Source: Candidatus Omnitrophota bacterium (GTDB lineage Bacteria > Omnitrophota > 4484-213). From it: a DNA stretch of 15,194 nt. The notes under the pieces are model-generated. The model saw only the letters and a program-made list of their open reading frames with translations, was not told where the DNA came from and ran no database searches. The translations under genes were made by a program, and so were the position numbers. The stretch covers positions 1 to 15,194 of the forward strand of contig DAOWKH010000100.1 in assembly GCA_030639955.1 (NCBI GenBank), in the 5' to 3' direction. Shown here one piece after another: positions 13,966 to 15,194 of this stretch (position 1 is its first letter; every line of letters starts with the position of its first letter).

Positions 13966-14648
13966 AAGTATAATTTCTCCAACTCCACAATTATCTCTGC
14001 CTTTATTCCTTTTTCCTCCTTTAATTTTTCTGATAAGAATTCTTTCACTTCTTCTCCCCTTATATCGCCCAGATTCTTTAGGATTATCTTTTTTATCTCC
14101 TCACTACTATCTCCAAAGAGTTTAATCAAGTGAGGAATCGCTCTTTTATCTTTTATCTTTCCCAGGCTTACTATCGCTTCTTCCCTGCCTGCGGGCGAGG
14201 CAGGTTTTATTTCTTCACTATTTAAGGAATTGAGCAGGATATCAACTATTTCCTCTTTTCTTTCTGTCGGGATTAAATCAGCCATTTCCCCCAATCCTTC
14301 CAAGGCCACCGCTTTTGTCTCTTCGATATTGACAGCATCCTCTAAAATAGGAATCACCTTTGGATTGCGTATTTTGACCAAGCTATATAAAGCGGAGACC
14401 TTAATTTCTTTGTTTTCGTCGCTTAACATCTTCTTCAAGGGTTCAACCGCCTTCTCCTGTTTAGAATTTCCTAAAATCTGAATGATTTCTATCCTTTTTT
14501 CTTTGCTTATTTTTTCTCCTAACAGAGAAATTAGATAATCAAGGGATTCTCTAAGTTCTATCTGAGACAAGAAATGAGCCGCTTCTTTGGCCGCAGTGTT
14601 GTCGTTTAAGTTTTTCCTAAGTTCTTTGATTAGTTCTTCTTGATTCAT
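13908..14648 (-). CDS. HEAT-repeat protein
   Basis: The 246-residue product consists almost entirely of helical pairs of about 31 residues, such as KAVEPLKKMLSDENKEIKVSALYSLVKI and the similar RAIPHLIKLFGDSSEEIKKIILKNLGDI. This is the HEAT/PBS-lyase-like repeat type, and about six repeats are visible. Such proteins are scaffolds; no catalytic domain is seen and no specific partner can be named. I chose ATG at 14648 because a longer in-frame start at 14711 lies upstream of the predicted promoter. The promoter at 14659-14687 would leave only about 3-5 untranslated bases. An in-frame palindrome adds PASPAGRE near residue 150. The 3' end overlaps the HD-GYP gene by 58 bases. Confidence 0.85.
   Translation of the reverse strand: MNQEELIKELRKNLNDNTAAKEAAHFLSQIELRESLDYLISLLGEKISKEKRIEIIQILGNSKQEKAVEPLKKMLSDENKEIKVSALYSLVKIRNPKVIPILEDAVNIEETKAVALEGLGEMADLIPTERKEEIVDILLNSLNSEEIKPASPAGREEAIVSLGKIKDKRAIPHLIKLFGDSSEEIKKIILKNLGDIRGEEVKEFLSEKLKEEKGIKAEIIVELEKLYFQREDIISSAVMPLNKGLS
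14184..14204. repeat. In-frame mini-palindrome in the HEAT gene
   Basis: CCTGCCT (14184-14190) pairs with AGGCAGG (14198-14204) around a 7-nt GC-rich loop. It is much more GC-rich than the surrounding gene. On the coding strand it encodes PASPAGRE between two HEAT helices. Confidence 0.65.
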
Positions 14649-14658
14649 AATCAATAAA

Positions 14659-14687
14659 ACGATAACATAGAATTTTCTGGCTGTCAA
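14659..14687 (-). promoter_or_regulatory. sigma70-type promoter of the HEAT gene
   Basis: On the - strand the -35 box is a consensus TTGACA (14687-14682) and the -10 box is TATCGT (14664-14659, four of six matches) with a 17-base spacer. Transcription should start around 14651-14653, only about 3-5 bases before the ATG. The mRNA would be almost leaderless and have no Shine-Dalgarno sequence. Confidence 0.6.
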
Positions 14688-14695
14688 TAGAGTGC

Positions 14696-14724
14696 TTGAC
14701 AGATTTAGCAATTTATGCTAAAGT
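14696..14724 (+). promoter_or_regulatory. sigma70-type promoter of nusA
   Basis: A consensus -35 TTGACA (14696-14701) is separated by 17 bases from TAAAGT (14719-14724, four of six matches). The start point would be near 14731, the first base of the leader hairpin. Its -35 box lies 8 bases from the -35 box of the divergent promoter. Confidence 0.65.
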
Positions 14725-14730
14725 ACGCAC

Positions 14731-14755
14731 AGTCCCAGGAGGAAAAGGTGGGACT
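14731..14755 (+). promoter_or_regulatory. Leader hairpin of nusA with Shine-Dalgarno in the loop
   Basis: AGTCCCA (14731-14737) pairs with TGGGACT (14749-14755) around an 11-nt loop that contains GGAGG. It is followed by the T-rich stretch TTTATTTTAT. It could be a 5'-end protecting hairpin, a translational control element, or a weak attenuator. It falls at the predicted first base of the transcript. Confidence 0.6.
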
Positions 14756-14795
14756 TTTATTTTATAAAAACAGTACAAATTTATTTGCATTATGA
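14748..14795 (+). CDS. Possible 15-codon leader peptide upstream of nusA
   Basis: GTG at 14748 lies 5 bases after GGAGG (14738-14742) and opens a frame of 15 codons (MGLLFYKNSTNLFAL). The frame ends in TGA at 14793-14795. The stop overlaps the nusA start as ATGA. nusA itself has no Shine-Dalgarno sequence just upstream of its ATG, so translation of this short frame could deliver ribosomes to nusA by reinitiation. The peptide sequence resembles no known leader, and the frame is short enough to occur by chance. Confidence 0.4.
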   Translation: MGLLFYKNSTNLFAL

Positions 14796-15194
14796 ACCAA
14801 AAAGAATTATTAATTACTTTAGAATACATTGAGAGAGAAAAAGGAATCAATCGCGAGGTGCTTATTCAGGCGTTGGAATCAGCATTGGTTTCTGCCTCTC
14901 GCAGGATGTTTCCTGATGATGCCGAGATTGAGGTGAAGGTGAACCCCGAAACTGGCGAAATAAAGATTTTCTGTGAGCAAAAAGAGGTTACCCTTCCTCA
15001 ATTTGGCAGGATTGCCGCTCAGGTTGCCAAACAGGTTATTATCCAGAAGATTAGAGAAGCCGAAAAAGAGAATATTTATAAAGAGTTTAAGCAGAAAGAA
15101 AGGACAATTGTTAATGGCGAGGTCTATCGTTTTGAAGGGAGGAATGTTATTGTTAATTTGGGCAAAGTGGAGGGGCTGCTTCCTTTTCGCGAGC
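14792..15194 (+). CDS. nusA: Transcription termination/antitermination factor NusA, N-terminal part
   Basis: NusA binds RNA polymerase and modulates pausing, intrinsic termination and antitermination. The 134 codons present cover the N-terminal polymerase-binding domain (EYIEREKGI, ALESALVSA, the LPQFGRIAAQVAKQVI signature and IIQKIREAEKE). The start of the S1 domain follows (GEVYRFEGRNVIVNLG, VEGLLPF). The KH domains lie beyond the window edge. ATG at 14792 gives MNQKELL, the usual NusA-type start. rimP, which commonly precedes nusA, is not present, so nusA appears to be first in its operon, transcribed from the promoter at 14696-14724. Confidence 0.96.
   Translation, partial: MNQKELLITLEYIEREKGINREVLIQALESALVSASRRMFPDDAEIEVKVNPETGEIKIFCEQKEVTLPQFGRIAAQVAKQVIIQKIREAEKENIYKEFKQKERTIVNGEVYRFEGRNVIVNLGKVEGLLPFRE

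Noticed and set aside
13908..14711. Longer - strand start at 14711 for the HEAT gene
   Set aside because: The additional 21 residues would be upstream of the predicted transcription start and are not HEAT-like.

Overview
The window reads as the chromosome of a moderately AT-rich, Gram-negative-type bacterium with meso-diaminopimelate peptidoglycan. The MurE substrate motif is DNPR, and a complete run of precursor genes is present. The style suggests an uncultured candidate-phylum bacterium, with Omnitrophota-like lineages as my best guess: short heptamer repeats, palindromes inserted in coding sequence, HEAT-repeat and HD-GYP proteins, and weak Shine-Dalgarno use. This placement is inference and was not tested by any search.

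Region 1 (1-6902) is a division and cell wall (dcw) cluster in the order ftsI, murE, murF, mraY, murD, all on the + strand and mostly with overlapping or touching ends. ftsI is split by a -1 frameshift between its transpeptidase motifs. A 120-bp block of heptamer repeats separates ftsI from murE, and several genes carry small in-frame repeats. The cluster stops after murD instead of continuing into ftsW, murG and murC.

Region 2 (6902-8414) is an accessory island. A REP-associated tyrosine transposase (RAYT) gene is flanked by two near-identical hairpins, with a third decayed copy downstream. It is followed by a secreted, cysteine-rich protein gene whose frame is broken exactly at a run of nine G. 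With eight G the protein would be about 219 residues, so this may be a phase-variable tract or a sequencing error.

Region 3 (8456-11077) is trpF-trpB-trpA, the last steps of tryptophan synthesis, without trpE, trpG, trpD or trpC in view. The end of trpA runs into a nested palindromic element with several mutually exclusive pairings.

Region 4 (11127-14648) holds two overlapping + strand genes that share a paralogous N-terminal domain. One ends in HEAT-like repeats and the other in an HD-GYP domain, the c-di-GMP phosphodiesterase type. A separate HEAT-repeat gene on the - strand converges on them and overlaps by 58 bp. I take the paired genes to be the best candidate for an undescribed signalling module.

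Region 5 (14649-15194) contains two divergent sigma70-type promoters. The - strand promoter gives an almost leaderless transcript for the HEAT gene. The + strand promoter drives nusA, which runs off the window. The nusA transcript should begin with a hairpin that carries a Shine-Dalgarno sequence in its loop and starts a 15-codon leader ORF whose stop overlaps the nusA start codon.
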